Origin: Roseobacter sp.
GTDB lineage: Bacteria > Pseudomonadota > Alphaproteobacteria > Rhodobacterales > Rhodobacteraceae
Direction of reading: 5' to 3'
Length of the DNA: 32,391 nt
Assembly: GCA_011050655.1 (NCBI GenBank)
Contig: DRFG01000109.1
Location: 1-32,391, forward strand
A program made the translations under genes and the position numbers. Below are positions 18,210 to 26,097 of this stretch, piece after piece; positions within the stretch are counted from its first letter, which is position 1, and each line of letters opens with the position of its first letter. The notes beneath the pieces were generated by a model, which ran no database searches, was not told the DNA's origin, and saw only the letters and a list, made by a program, of their open reading frames with translations.

Positions 18210-19843
18210 CCGAGCCACTTCTCAAGGTACGCGGCCTGAAAATCGGGGCAACAGCGTATCCACCCGGTGAACGCCCTGTCGCGATCAAGATCGTACACGG
18301 CGTCGACTTTGAGCTTGAAGCTGGCAAAGTGCTTGGCCTCATCGGTGAATCAGGTGCCGGAAAATCCACGATCGGCCTTGCGGCGATGGCCTATGGCCGC
18401 GGCGGGGTCGAAATTACCGGCGGCGAGGGTTGGGTCAACGGGCGCGATATCCTAAAAGAGAGATTGCGAAGCATCCGGCGCCTACGGGGGGCCGAAGTAA
18501 CCTATGTTTCGCAATCTGCTGCGGCGTCTTTCAACCCGGCCAAAAAGATCATGGATCAGGTGACCGAAGCGGCGATCTATCAAAACAAGTTTTCAAAAGC
18601 CGAGGCCGAAGATCGCGCAGTCGAGCTGTTTCGCAAACTTGGCCTGCCCGATCCGGAAACCATCGGCAACCGCTATCCCCATCAAGTGTCAGGCGGCCAG
18701 TTACAACGCTGCATGACCGCGCTCGCATTGTGCCCCGAACCCGATCTGGTGGTCTTTGACGAACCAACCACGGCACTGGATGTGACCACCCAGATCGACG
18801 TGCTGGCCGCCATAAAGGAAGCCATCGCGGCAACCGGCGTCGCAGCCCTGTACATCACCCATGATCTCGCCGTGGTTGCACAGGTCAGCGACCATATCAT
18901 GGTGCTGCAACAGGGCGAAATGGTGGAATACGGGACCACCGATCAAATCATCAACAACCCGCAAGAAGAGTATACTAAAGCGCTTGTTTCGGTTCGGTCG
19001 ATCCGGCACGAGGAAAAGACGCCGACCGACACCCCGGTGCTAAGGGTTGAAAACATTACCGCCCGCTATGCCGGTACGACCTTTGACGTTCTCAAGAAAA
19101 TCAATGTCGATATTCACCCCGGCCAGACATTGGCGGTAGTTGGTGAATCCGGCTCTGGCAAATCCACACTCGCGCGGGTGATTACCGGCTTGTTGCCGCC
19201 AACTGACGGGCAGATTACTTTCGACGGTCGTGTGTTGGCCCCTGCCCTGTCTTCGCGCCCTATTGATGACCTGCGCGAAATGCAGATGATTTATCAGATG
19301 GCGGATACGGCAATGAATCCGCGCCAGACCGTGGGGACAATCATTGGTCGGCCGCTCGAATTCTACTTTGGCTTAAAAGGCAAAGCCAAGCAGAAGCGCA
19401 TCCAAGAATTGCTGGATGAGATCGAACTGGGTGACGGGTTTCAAGATCGCTACCCCGCGGAACTATCGGGTGGACAAAAGCAACGTGTCTGTATTGCCCG
19501 TGCGCTTGCCGCCAAACCCAAACTGATCATATGTGATGAGGTCACTTCTGCATTAGATCCGCTGGTTGCTGATGGTATTCTCAAACTGTTGCTTAACCTT
19601 CAGAAAATAGAAGACGTTGCCTATCTGTTCATCACGCATGATTTGGCCACGGTGCGTGCTATCGCAGATAGTATAGCCGTGATGTATCAAGGCGAGGTCG
19701 TGCGCTATGGTCCGAAAAGCCAGGTTCTGTCGCCTCCGTTTGACGACTACACCGACCTGCTTCTCAGCTCTGTGCCAGAGATGAAAATCGGTTGGCTTGA
19801 GGAAACCATTGAACATCGCCGCATGGAAAGTGCCGGCAACTAG
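18206..19843 (+). CDS. Dipeptide-type ABC transporter ATPase, two fused domains (DppD-DppF)
   Basis: The 545-residue cytoplasmic protein contains two complete ATPase domains. The first (about 1-260) has Walker A 'GESGAGKST', signature 'VSGGQLQR' and Walker B 'LVVFDEPTTALD'. The second (about 275-540) has Walker A 'GESGSGKST', signature 'LSGGQKQR' and Walker B 'LIICDEVTSALD'. It replaces the separate DppD and DppF subunits and powers the two permeases encoded just upstream, overlapping the DppC-type gene by ATGA. All catalytic motifs look intact. The solute is inferred from the family (peptides or related compounds), not shown by the sequence. Confidence 0.94.
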   Translation: MTEPLLKVRGLKIGATAYPPGERPVAIKIVHGVDFELEAGKVLGLIGESGAGKSTIGLAAMAYGRGGVEITGGEGWVNGRDILKERLRSIRRLRGAEVTYVSQSAAASFNPAKKIMDQVTEAAIYQNKFSKAEAEDRAVELFRKLGLPDPETIGNRYPHQVSGGQLQRCMTALALCPEPDLVVFDEPTTALDVTTQIDVLAAIKEAIAATGVAALYITHDLAVVAQVSDHIMVLQQGEMVEYGTTDQIINNPQEEYTKALVSVRSIRHEEKTPTDTPVLRVENITARYAGTTFDVLKKINVDIHPGQTLAVVGESGSGKSTLARVITGLLPPTDGQITFDGRVLAPALSSRPIDDLREMQMIYQMADTAMNPRQTVGTIIGRPLEFYFGLKGKAKQKRIQELLDEIELGDGFQDRYPAELSGGQKQRVCIARALAAKPKLIICDEVTSALDPLVADGILKLLLNLQKIEDVAYLFITHDLATVRAIADSIAVMYQGEVVRYGPKSQVLSPPFDDYTDLLLSSVPEMKIGWLEETIEHRRMESAGN

Positions 19844-19908
19844 GAACGTTCAGTTTGGTTTCGCAAGCACAACACTGACAGTTTAACCAAGCATCGCCGA
19901 GGTATGTG

Positions 19909-20745
19909 ATGAAGAATAAACTCCTGCTGATCATTCTCGATGGCGTGCCCCATCGAAATTTCCGTCGCCTGTTTGGCAACCTTGAGGGATGGGTAGAACG
20001 CGGCGATGCCCGTGTCTGGACACAGCGCGCGGTACTGCCGTCAATTTCGGCGTCCTGCTATGCGTCGATCCACACCGGCGTCGCGCCTTCGGAACACGGC
20101 TGTACCGGCAACGGAAACGTCTTTCGGCTGAAACATAAGGACGTGTTCGCCCAAGTACGCGAAGCGGGAGGTGTGACCGGCGCGGTAACCCATTCCTTCT
20201 GGTCAGAGTTCTTTAATCGCCATCCCTTCGACTATGTGCGCGATATCGAATACGACGAACCTGAAAGCCACACGATCAACCACGGTCGGTTTCACACCAT
20301 GACCGGTTACGGGTTGATCAATCAGATGACCCCCTCTGATGTCGATCTTTTTGGAACGCTCACCAATCTGGCGGCTCGGTTTGGGCTGAACTACGGGATA
20401 CTGCACACCTGCACGCTCGACAGCATGGGCCACCGCTTTTTCCACGACTGCCAGGAAATGGACCACGCCTGCGCCGTCATGGATGAAATGCTGGCCCCGT
20501 TCATACCGAAATGGCGCGCCATGGGGTACGAGGTGATCGTCACCGCTGACCACGGACAGGATGAGCGCGGCCATCATGGCGGGCGCGGTGCATTGCAACA
20601 AGAAACCGCGTTATATTATTTCGGTGATGCCGAAGGGCCGTCCGAGGACACGGTGATTGATCAATTACAATTGGCCCCGACAATCCTGAAGCGTCTAGGC
20701 GCGCCTGTAGCTGATACGATGAAGGCCAAGTCGTTTCTTAAGTAG
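19909..20745 (+). CDS. Alkaline-phosphatase-superfamily phosphodiesterase (NPP-like)
   Basis: I choose the ATG at 19909 over the GTG three bases earlier, because AGG lies about seven bases before it; this gives 278 residues. Metal-site residues of the superfamily are visible: D11 in 'IILDG', D171 and H175 in 'LDSMGH', D214 and H215 in 'TADHGQ', and a His in 'GHHGG'. The nucleophile position in 'LPSISASCYASIHTG' is occupied by Ser (S47) rather than the Thr usual in nucleotide pyrophosphatase/phosphodiesterases. It would hydrolyse a phosphate mono- or diester, or a phosphonate, with two metals, probably zinc. No signal peptide is seen, so it is likely cytoplasmic. It follows the ABC importer by 65 bases and may act on the imported solute. 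It overlaps the convergent hydrolase gene by 8 bases. Confidence 0.85.
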   Translation: MKNKLLLIILDGVPHRNFRRLFGNLEGWVERGDARVWTQRAVLPSISASCYASIHTGVAPSEHGCTGNGNVFRLKHKDVFAQVREAGGVTGAVTHSFWSEFFNRHPFDYVRDIEYDEPESHTINHGRFHTMTGYGLINQMTPSDVDLFGTLTNLAARFGLNYGILHTCTLDSMGHRFFHDCQEMDHACAVMDEMLAPFIPKWRAMGYEVIVTADHGQDERGHHGGRGALQQETALYYFGDAEGPSEDTVIDQLQLAPTILKRLGAPVADTMKAKSFLK

Positions 20746-21682
20746 CGACTTTGGGTGGCTGATCGGCGGCGCCCCTGTCCTTGATCGCGGATGTGACCGT
20801 ATCAAAGAATGTGGCCGCGCGGCGCGACATGGTTCTGGCACGCAAACAACCATGTACCAAACCCTTGGCTTCGATCCATATCGCTTGGCCTCCTGCGGCC
20901 AGTATGGCGTCCCGGTACGCTTCTCCGTCGCTTGATAAGGGGTCACATTCCACGGTGAGGATTGCAGTAGGCGGCAAGCCCGAGAAGTCGGTATCATGCA
21001 GTGGAGCATAGCGCGGGTCTCTCTCAGGGGGCGTGCCTCCGGACCGGACCTGCTGGTAGAACTCCATATCCGCAACCGTAAGCTGCGGCGCGTTGGCGTG
21101 GGTCAGGTAACTTCCCTGCGCACGGTCGCCGCCCAAGCCGGGATAAATTAACACCTGCCCTGTTACACGCCCGTCTATTCGCCCTCGGGCGTGATGCGCA
21201 ACCGCGGCAGCCAAGTTTCCACCCGCACTGTCACCTGCCAGAACAATGCTCCCCGGATAGGCAGCCGCTATCGCACCAAAGGCCACCCACGCATCGTTAA
21301 AACAACCAGGGAAAATCACCTCGGGGGCTAGGCCATAATCAACCGAGATCACCCGGAATCCGGTTGCGGCACAAATCTCGGCACAGATGTCGTCGTGACT
21401 TTCCAGCCCGCCCACGACGAAACCGCCACCGTGATAATAGACCACTGTGATACCACTCGCGCCGGTTTCGTAAACCCGACAGGGAATTCCACCAAACTGC
21501 ACGTCTGATGTGACCACACCGTCAGGGTGAGGTTGGTGAAAGGCAGCGCACATATCGTCATAGACTGCGCGCTGCTGATCAATCGTTAACCCGGTTGCGT
21601 CAGGTGGGTAAAATTCGTCCGACCTATCCATATAAGCCCAGACTTCTTCATCCAACAAAACGCGGTAGTCGGGTGGTGTCAT
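20738..21682 (-). CDS. Alpha/beta hydrolase, hormone-sensitive-lipase type
   Basis: I start it at the ATG at 21682, preceded by GGGAG and overlapping the upstream stop by ATGA; the ORF track adds four residues. The 314-residue protein carries the HSL-family oxyanion motif 'HGGGF' (84-88), nucleophile S152 in 'GDSAGG', acid D247 in 'ECDPL' and base H277 in 'GLVHGC'. Such enzymes are cytoplasmic carboxylesterases acting on short or medium acyl esters. Translational coupling to a fatty-acyl-CoA synthetase suggests that it releases an acid from an ester which the synthetase then activates. That link is inference from gene order. Confidence 0.9.
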   Translation of the reverse strand: MTPPDYRVLLDEEVWAYMDRSDEFYPPDATGLTIDQQRAVYDDMCAAFHQPHPDGVVTSDVQFGGIPCRVYETGASGITVVYYHGGGFVVGGLESHDDICAEICAATGFRVISVDYGLAPEVIFPGCFNDAWVAFGAIAAAYPGSIVLAGDSAGGNLAAAVAHHARGRIDGRVTGQVLIYPGLGGDRAQGSYLTHANAPQLTVADMEFYQQVRSGGTPPERDPRYAPLHDTDFSGLPPTAILTVECDPLSSDGEAYRDAILAAGGQAIWIEAKGLVHGCLRARTMSRRAATFFDTVTSAIKDRGAADQPPKVAT

Positions 21683-23556
21683 GCAGGCTCCCATTTGCAG
21701 ATGAACACATCCAACGCCGCGCCCACCTCGGTTTGGGAGGCACCGTTCATCTTTACCTGAGCGACCAGCCCACGTTTCTTGTCATCGACCACTGAAACCA
21801 CACGCGCGGACGAACCGGCGCTTTCAAGCGTTTCGTTAAACACCCGCGTGATGGCGCTTTTGCGCAGGTCGGGCTTGAAGATTTTACCGACAGCGGTTTT
21901 CGGCAGCTCGTCCATGATGACCAGATGCTTTGGCTGTGCGGCACGTTCGTGCACCTTCTCCTTGCAGAAATCCATCAACTCTTGTTCTGAAACAGAGGCC
22001 CCGCCCACCAATTCAACGAACGCACAGGGTACCTCACCTGCATGGGCGTCAGGCTGACCGATAGCACCGGCAAAGGCGACAGCCTCGTGGCCCAACAGCG
22101 CCTCTTCGATTTCGGCAGGGTCGATGTTGTGCCCCCCCCGGATGATCAGGTCCTTGGCGCGGCCGGTAATCCACAGATATTTATCTGCATCAATGCGCCC
22201 CAGATCGCCGGTGCGCAGGTATGTACCATTGTAATACAGATCTTTATTCTTGTCGGCTTCGGTATAGGTATTGCCTACATAGACACCGGGGTTTGAGATA
22301 CATATCTCTCCGATCTCGTCGACGCCAGCCTCGACCAATCCTGCATCGGTGCTCTTGATAATCTTGACGTCTGTATAGGGGAAAGTGATCCCGATACTGC
22401 CGACCTTTTTCACCCCATCGGTTGGGTTACACGACACAAGGCAGGTCGCTTCTGTCAGCCCGTAGCCTTCGACCAGCGTTATGCCGGTCGCTTTCTCAAA
22501 GCGACGGAACAGTTCAAGAGGTAGGGGTGCAGATCCGGAAAACGCAGTCTTCACCGTGGAAATATCTGCATTAATCGGGCGCTGCATCTTAGCCGAGATC
22601 GCTGTTGGAACAGTGATAATGAAGGTGATTTTCCAACGCTCTACCAGTTTCCAGAAGTTGTCGAAAACCCCGTCACCGCGATAGCCCTGCGGCGTGGGGA
22701 ACACGACATGCGCCCCCGATGCGACAGCAGCCATCAAGATCACGTGACACGCGAAAACGTGGAACAACGGCAGCGGACACATGATGTTGTCGTCTTCCGT
22801 ATACAGCAAGGTGTGGCCCAGCCATCCGTTATAGACCATGCCGGAATACTTGTGCTGTGCAACCTTTGGCATACCGGTCGTACCGCCGGTATGGAAGTAA
22901 AACGCTACCCGATCCTGTTGAGGATCATCAAAGGTCAGGTCAGTCGGTTGTTTCGCGATCTCGGCGTTAAAATTCTTGTAGGTTGCCTGATTTGTCACGC
23001 CCAGCTTTGGCCGGATCAGGGGCACGATCCATGACTTCGGTGCGGTCAGATAGCGACAAAGATCCACCTCGAGCACTGTGGTCACGTTGGGGGCTAGTTT
23101 AACAGCCTCGGCGGTTTTCTCGGCCACATCGGTTTTCGGGAAAGGCCGCAGTGTTACAACCACCTTGGCGTTTGTTTCGCGAAGGATCGACCCGATCTGT
23201 TCGGCGTCCAGCAGCGGATTGATCGGATTGGCAATACCCGCGACAGCGCCACCCAGCAAGGTAATCACCGTTTCATTGCAGTTGGGCAGCACGTAAGCGA
23301 CGACATCCGAAGGTCCAACGCCAAGCGAGCGGAACAGGTTGGCTGCGCGCGCCACCTGCCCCCGCAACTGCGCCCAACTCAGTGTTTCGGCATGGTCTTT
23401 CGGGCCCGATAAAAGTTGAAAGCTGATGGCATCATGGCTGGGAAACTTTCCTGCCGTTCCGCTAAGCAGGCTCCAAAGCGTCTTGGGGACATCGCGATCT
23501 TCCCACGGCATCTCCGCTTCGATAGCATTACGGTCTTCAATCCCGGCAAATGTCAT
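21679..23556 (-). CDS. Acyl-CoA synthetase (AMP-forming), FadD-like
   Basis: The listed ORF begins at 23595, but AGGGAGGAA just before 23556 marks the likely ATG ('MTFAGIEDRNAIEAEM'), giving 625 residues. It activates a carboxylic acid to its CoA thioester with ATP. The AMP-binding P-loop motif is 'FHTGGTTGMPKVAQH', followed by 'EGYGLTEATCLVS', the hinge region 'TGDLGRIDADKYLWITGRAKDLIIRGGHNIDPAEIEE' and the catalytic C-terminal lysine in 'KTAVGKIFKPDLRK'. An extended C-terminal tail of about 50 residues beyond that lysine ends 'DVFICKWEPA'. Chain length cannot be read from the sequence. An inverted repeat lies about 60-90 bases upstream and could bind a repressor. It forms a two-gene unit with the hydrolase downstream. 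Confidence 0.9.
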   Translation of the reverse strand: MTFAGIEDRNAIEAEMPWEDRDVPKTLWSLLSGTAGKFPSHDAISFQLLSGPKDHAETLSWAQLRGQVARAANLFRSLGVGPSDVVAYVLPNCNETVITLLGGAVAGIANPINPLLDAEQIGSILRETNAKVVVTLRPFPKTDVAEKTAEAVKLAPNVTTVLEVDLCRYLTAPKSWIVPLIRPKLGVTNQATYKNFNAEIAKQPTDLTFDDPQQDRVAFYFHTGGTTGMPKVAQHKYSGMVYNGWLGHTLLYTEDDNIMCPLPLFHVFACHVILMAAVASGAHVVFPTPQGYRGDGVFDNFWKLVERWKITFIITVPTAISAKMQRPINADISTVKTAFSGSAPLPLELFRRFEKATGITLVEGYGLTEATCLVSCNPTDGVKKVGSIGITFPYTDVKIIKSTDAGLVEAGVDEIGEICISNPGVYVGNTYTEADKNKDLYYNGTYLRTGDLGRIDADKYLWITGRAKDLIIRGGHNIDPAEIEEALLGHEAVAFAGAIGQPDAHAGEVPCAFVELVGGASVSEQELMDFCKEKVHERAAQPKHLVIMDELPKTAVGKIFKPDLRKSAITRVFNETLESAGSSARVVSVVDDKKRGLVAQVKMNGASQTEVGAALDVFICKWEPA

Positions 23557-23616
23557 ATATTCCTCCCTTTTGGTGCAGTTTACCTGCATCCTCATTCCCT
23601 GCGGTCAAAGATGATG

Positions 23617-23644
23617 GCAAATGAAACCTTGCGCAAGCATTTGC
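23617..23644. promoter_or_regulatory. Inverted-repeat operator candidate upstream of acyl-CoA synthetase
   Basis: GCAAATG (23617-23623) and CATTTGC (23638-23644) are perfect inverted arms around a TTGCGCAA palindrome (23629-23636). The cluster of GCAA/TTGC half-sites resembles those bound by short-chain-acyl or fatty-acid regulators, an analogy from memory only. A TTGACC box for leftward transcription lies at 23603-23608 with no strong -10 element. The position fits control of the acyl-CoA synthetase/hydrolase pair. Confidence 0.4.
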
Positions 23645-23831
23645 ATCGTCCGACAAGCGCCTACGCTGTCATTTGACCCAACGGAATGAAGGAAAAAATC
23701 ACGGGGTTGATGATTTACGCACCCCTTTTACGGGAATTTATAGTGAGTTCACTGAAAGGTAGTTCAGTTTAATCCCCCCTGCACCGTGCGCTAACATTGC
23801 CAGTGAAAAGCAGACCACACTCAAACCTGCC

Positions 23832-23847
23832 CGGGTGTTTGCACCCG
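23832..23847 (-). terminator. Hairpin after the ABC exporter gene
   Basis: CGGGTG-TTTG-CACCCG is a perfect six-pair stem with a four-base loop, about 24 bases beyond the exporter stop codon. There is no long T run on the minus strand, so termination here is only a possibility. Confidence 0.3.
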
Positions 23848-23871
23848 TTAATACATCAGATTATCTATGCG

Positions 23872-25671
23872 TCATTCGGCGGCAATTCCGTCAGTGAATT
23901 GCAAGCGTGCCAATCTTGCATAAAGCCCGCCCTTTGAAACCAGTTCATCATGGGTGCCGGTGTCCACGATTTGGCCTGCTTCCATAACAACAATGCGGTC
24001 GGCTTTTTTCACCGTTGCCAAGCGATGTGCCACAATCAAAGTCGTGCGATCGGCGCTTAGCTTGTCGACAGCAGCCTGTACCGCCCGTTCGCTTTCGGCA
24101 TCCAGCGCACTTGTTGCTTCGTCCAATAGCAGCACAGGCGCGTCACGCAGGATCGCCCGCGCGATAGCGATACGCTGTTTCTGACCGCCCGATAGCATCA
24201 CACCACGCTCACCCAGATAGCTGTCGTACCCTTCGGGCAGCTCGCTGATAAAACTATCAGCAGCAGCGGCCTTGGCGGCAATCACGATTTCCGCGTCAGT
24301 TGCATCAGGCCGCCCGAACCGGATGTTTTCTCGGGCAGATGAAGCGAATATCACCGGGTCTTGCGGCACAAGAGCAACCGATCGGCGGAAAACGTCGCGT
24401 GCAACTTCGCGCAAGTCTACACCATCCAGTGTGATACGACCCGAACTGGGGTCATAAAAGCGCAAGATAAGTTGAATGATCGTCGTTTTACCTGCCCCCG
24501 ATGGCCCGACGAACGCAATAGTTTCGCCCGGGTTTATCACCAGATTAACCCCATTCAGCGCAGGGGCCGCAGGGCGCGCCGGATAGGCAAACTGGACATT
24601 TTCGAATGCGATGCGCCCTGCGACCGGTGCTGGCAACGTCGCTGAGTTGACAGGGTCCTTGACCGAGTCCGTGGTATGCAGCAATTCGACCAGACGTTCG
24701 GTTGCGCCGGCGGCGCGTTGTAATTCGCCCCAGATTTCGGACAAGGCAGCGACGCCCCCCGCAACCATCACGGCATATATCACAAACTGCACCAATGCGC
24801 CCGGCGTCATGTCTCCGGCACGTACATCGCGTGCACCCATCCAAAGCACACCCACCACCCCGGCAAACACCAGGAAAATTACAATGACCGTCATAACGGC
24901 GCGTGTCTTGATCCGCCTTTGGGCCGCGTCATACGACAGCTCCGTCAAACGTGCGAACTGGGCACGGCTGGCGATCTCATTGGTAAATGCCTGCACGGTC
25001 TGCACCGCGCCAAGGCTTTCCGAGGCATTGCCGGAACTTGCGGCGATCCAATCCTGGTTTTCCCGGCTCATCACCCGCAACCGGCGCCCCAACACCAATA
25101 TGGGCACAATCACGGCAGGAACGATTAACAGCACCATCGCGGCCAGCTTGGCCGAGGTCAGCAGCATGAAAACCAATCCCCCTGTTACGATCAGAAGATT
25201 TCGCAAGGCGATGGATACCGACGACCCGATGACCGATAGGATCACGGTAGTATCCGTCGTGATCCGGCTCAGGACTTCGCCAGTCATGATTTTTTCGTAA
25301 AACTCGGGGCTCATCCCGATCACACGGTCGAATACAGCTTTGCGGATGTCCGCCACCACCCGTTCACCGAAACGTGTCACCAATGCATATCTAAGGCCGG
25401 TTCCGAGCGCTAAGAGCGCGGCGATAATTAGCGCTGCGACGAAATACTGGTCCAGTAGTTCGGTTTCGCCACTGCCGAAATTATCTATAACCCTGCGGAC
25501 CGCCAAGGGAAGGGTCAGCGATATCATCGCGGTGATCATCAGCGCCAGGATAGCGGCAATCATCAGGGGACGATAAGGGTGGACGAACGGAACCAACGCC
25601 CGCAGCGCCCCCAGTTTGCGCGACTTCTTGCGTTCTTCTTGAGTCGGGCCGGGCGTGGGGGTGCGTGCCAT
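23872..25671 (-). CDS. MsbA-like ABC exporter (fused permease-ATPase)
   Basis: The 599-residue protein has a basic cytoplasmic N-terminus, six membrane helices over about 35-320 and an ATPase domain from about 355. The ATPase has Walker A 'GPSGAGKTT', signature 'LSGGQKQR', Walker B 'VLLLDEATSALD' and H-loop 'VAHRLATV'. It would function as a homodimeric exporter in the inner membrane. The sequence resembles the MsbA-related alphaproteobacterial group, whose substrate may be a lipid or a drug-like compound; the cargo is not determined by sequence. AAAAGGA precedes the ATG. It stands alone, with the tRNA-Gly gene 184 bases upstream on the same strand. Confidence 0.92.
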   Translation of the reverse strand: MARTPTPGPTQEERKKSRKLGALRALVPFVHPYRPLMIAAILALMITAMISLTLPLAVRRVIDNFGSGETELLDQYFVAALIIAALLALGTGLRYALVTRFGERVVADIRKAVFDRVIGMSPEFYEKIMTGEVLSRITTDTTVILSVIGSSVSIALRNLLIVTGGLVFMLLTSAKLAAMVLLIVPAVIVPILVLGRRLRVMSRENQDWIAASSGNASESLGAVQTVQAFTNEIASRAQFARLTELSYDAAQRRIKTRAVMTVIVIFLVFAGVVGVLWMGARDVRAGDMTPGALVQFVIYAVMVAGGVAALSEIWGELQRAAGATERLVELLHTTDSVKDPVNSATLPAPVAGRIAFENVQFAYPARPAAPALNGVNLVINPGETIAFVGPSGAGKTTIIQLILRFYDPSSGRITLDGVDLREVARDVFRRSVALVPQDPVIFASSARENIRFGRPDATDAEIVIAAKAAAADSFISELPEGYDSYLGERGVMLSGGQKQRIAIARAILRDAPVLLLDEATSALDAESERAVQAAVDKLSADRTTLIVAHRLATVKKADRIVVMEAGQIVDTGTHDELVSKGGLYARLARLQFTDGIAAE

Positions 25672-25855
25672 TACAGATCCTTTTCAGCTACCGTGTCATC
25701 GCCCGCACACCCCACGGCGTCAAGACCTGCAAAAGTGCCCAAGCTGCGCTAGAACACGTCATATTCAAAAAAACCCACCCGCGCCTAGCCGCAAAGAGAA
25801 TTCGCGCCATTCCAAGCTTTGGGCATCTTGGGATAATCTGCTTGCGGGAAAGGTG

Positions 25856-25929
25856 TGGAGCGGGCGGCGGGAATCGAACCCGCGTCTTCTGCGTGGAAGG
25901 CAGAGGTCTTACCATTACACAACGCCCGC
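25856..25929 (-). tRNA. tRNA-Gly, anticodon TCC
   Basis: Read on the minus strand, this 74-base gene begins GCGGGCG and ends CGCCCGC-T-CCA, giving a perfect seven-pair acceptor stem with an encoded CCA. The anticodon arm is TCTGC-CTTCCAC-GCAGA, so the anticodon is TCC, reading GGA and possibly other glycine codons. The T arm is CGCGGGTTCGATTCCCGCG-like, with the standard GTTCGAT loop. The D arm has TAATGGTAA. All tRNA landmarks are present. Confidence 0.97.
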
Positions 25930-25940
25930 GCTACGCTGAT

Positions 25941-25969
25941 GAGGTATGACATACGTCAGGGGCCGTCAA
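25941..25969 (-). promoter_or_regulatory. Promoter of tRNA-Gly
   Basis: On the minus strand, TTGACG (25969-25964) is followed after exactly 17 bases by TACCTC (25946-25941), and the tRNA 5' end lies 11 bases further on. The -35 box is one mismatch from consensus; the -10 is weaker. Spacing and position fit a housekeeping promoter for a stable RNA. Confidence 0.6.
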
Positions 25970-26097
25970 GTGGTTCATCGCCTGCAAACAGCACGCGCTA
26001 ATAAAACAAACAGGAATCACGACCCTTTACCTGTGCCATTCAATGGAGCAAGTTCCAGCACGACCACAATGCGAAACCGAAGCAAAGAATCTGCGAT

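Larger units (their letters stand above)
23557..23871. other. Intergenic region between acyl-CoA synthetase and ABC exporter
   Basis: These 315 bases hold no convincing gene. They contain the leader and probable promoter of the acyl-CoA synthetase gene (minus strand), the inverted repeat at 23617-23644, a partial dyad AGTGAGTTCACT and a short hairpin near the end of the ABC exporter. Both neighbours are on the minus strand. Confidence 0.6.
25672..26097. other. Intergenic region holding tRNA-Gly
   Basis: Apart from tRNA-Gly and its promoter I see no gene in these 426 bases. On the minus strand downstream of the tRNA, a GC-rich stretch ends in seven T (A7 at 25767-25773 on the plus strand) without a clear stem; it could end the tRNA transcript. 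No integrase or duplicated tRNA 3' end was seen. The leader of the malonyl-CoA synthetase gene occupies roughly 25970-26097, without a clear promoter. Confidence 0.6.

Noticed and set aside
24611-25300. Plus-strand ORF of 229 residues
   Set aside because: It lies entirely antisense to the well-supported MsbA-like exporter and has no recognisable motif.
25672-25929. tRNA-Gly as an integration site for a mobile island
   Set aside because: There is no integrase, no repeated tRNA 3' end and no mobile-element gene nearby.
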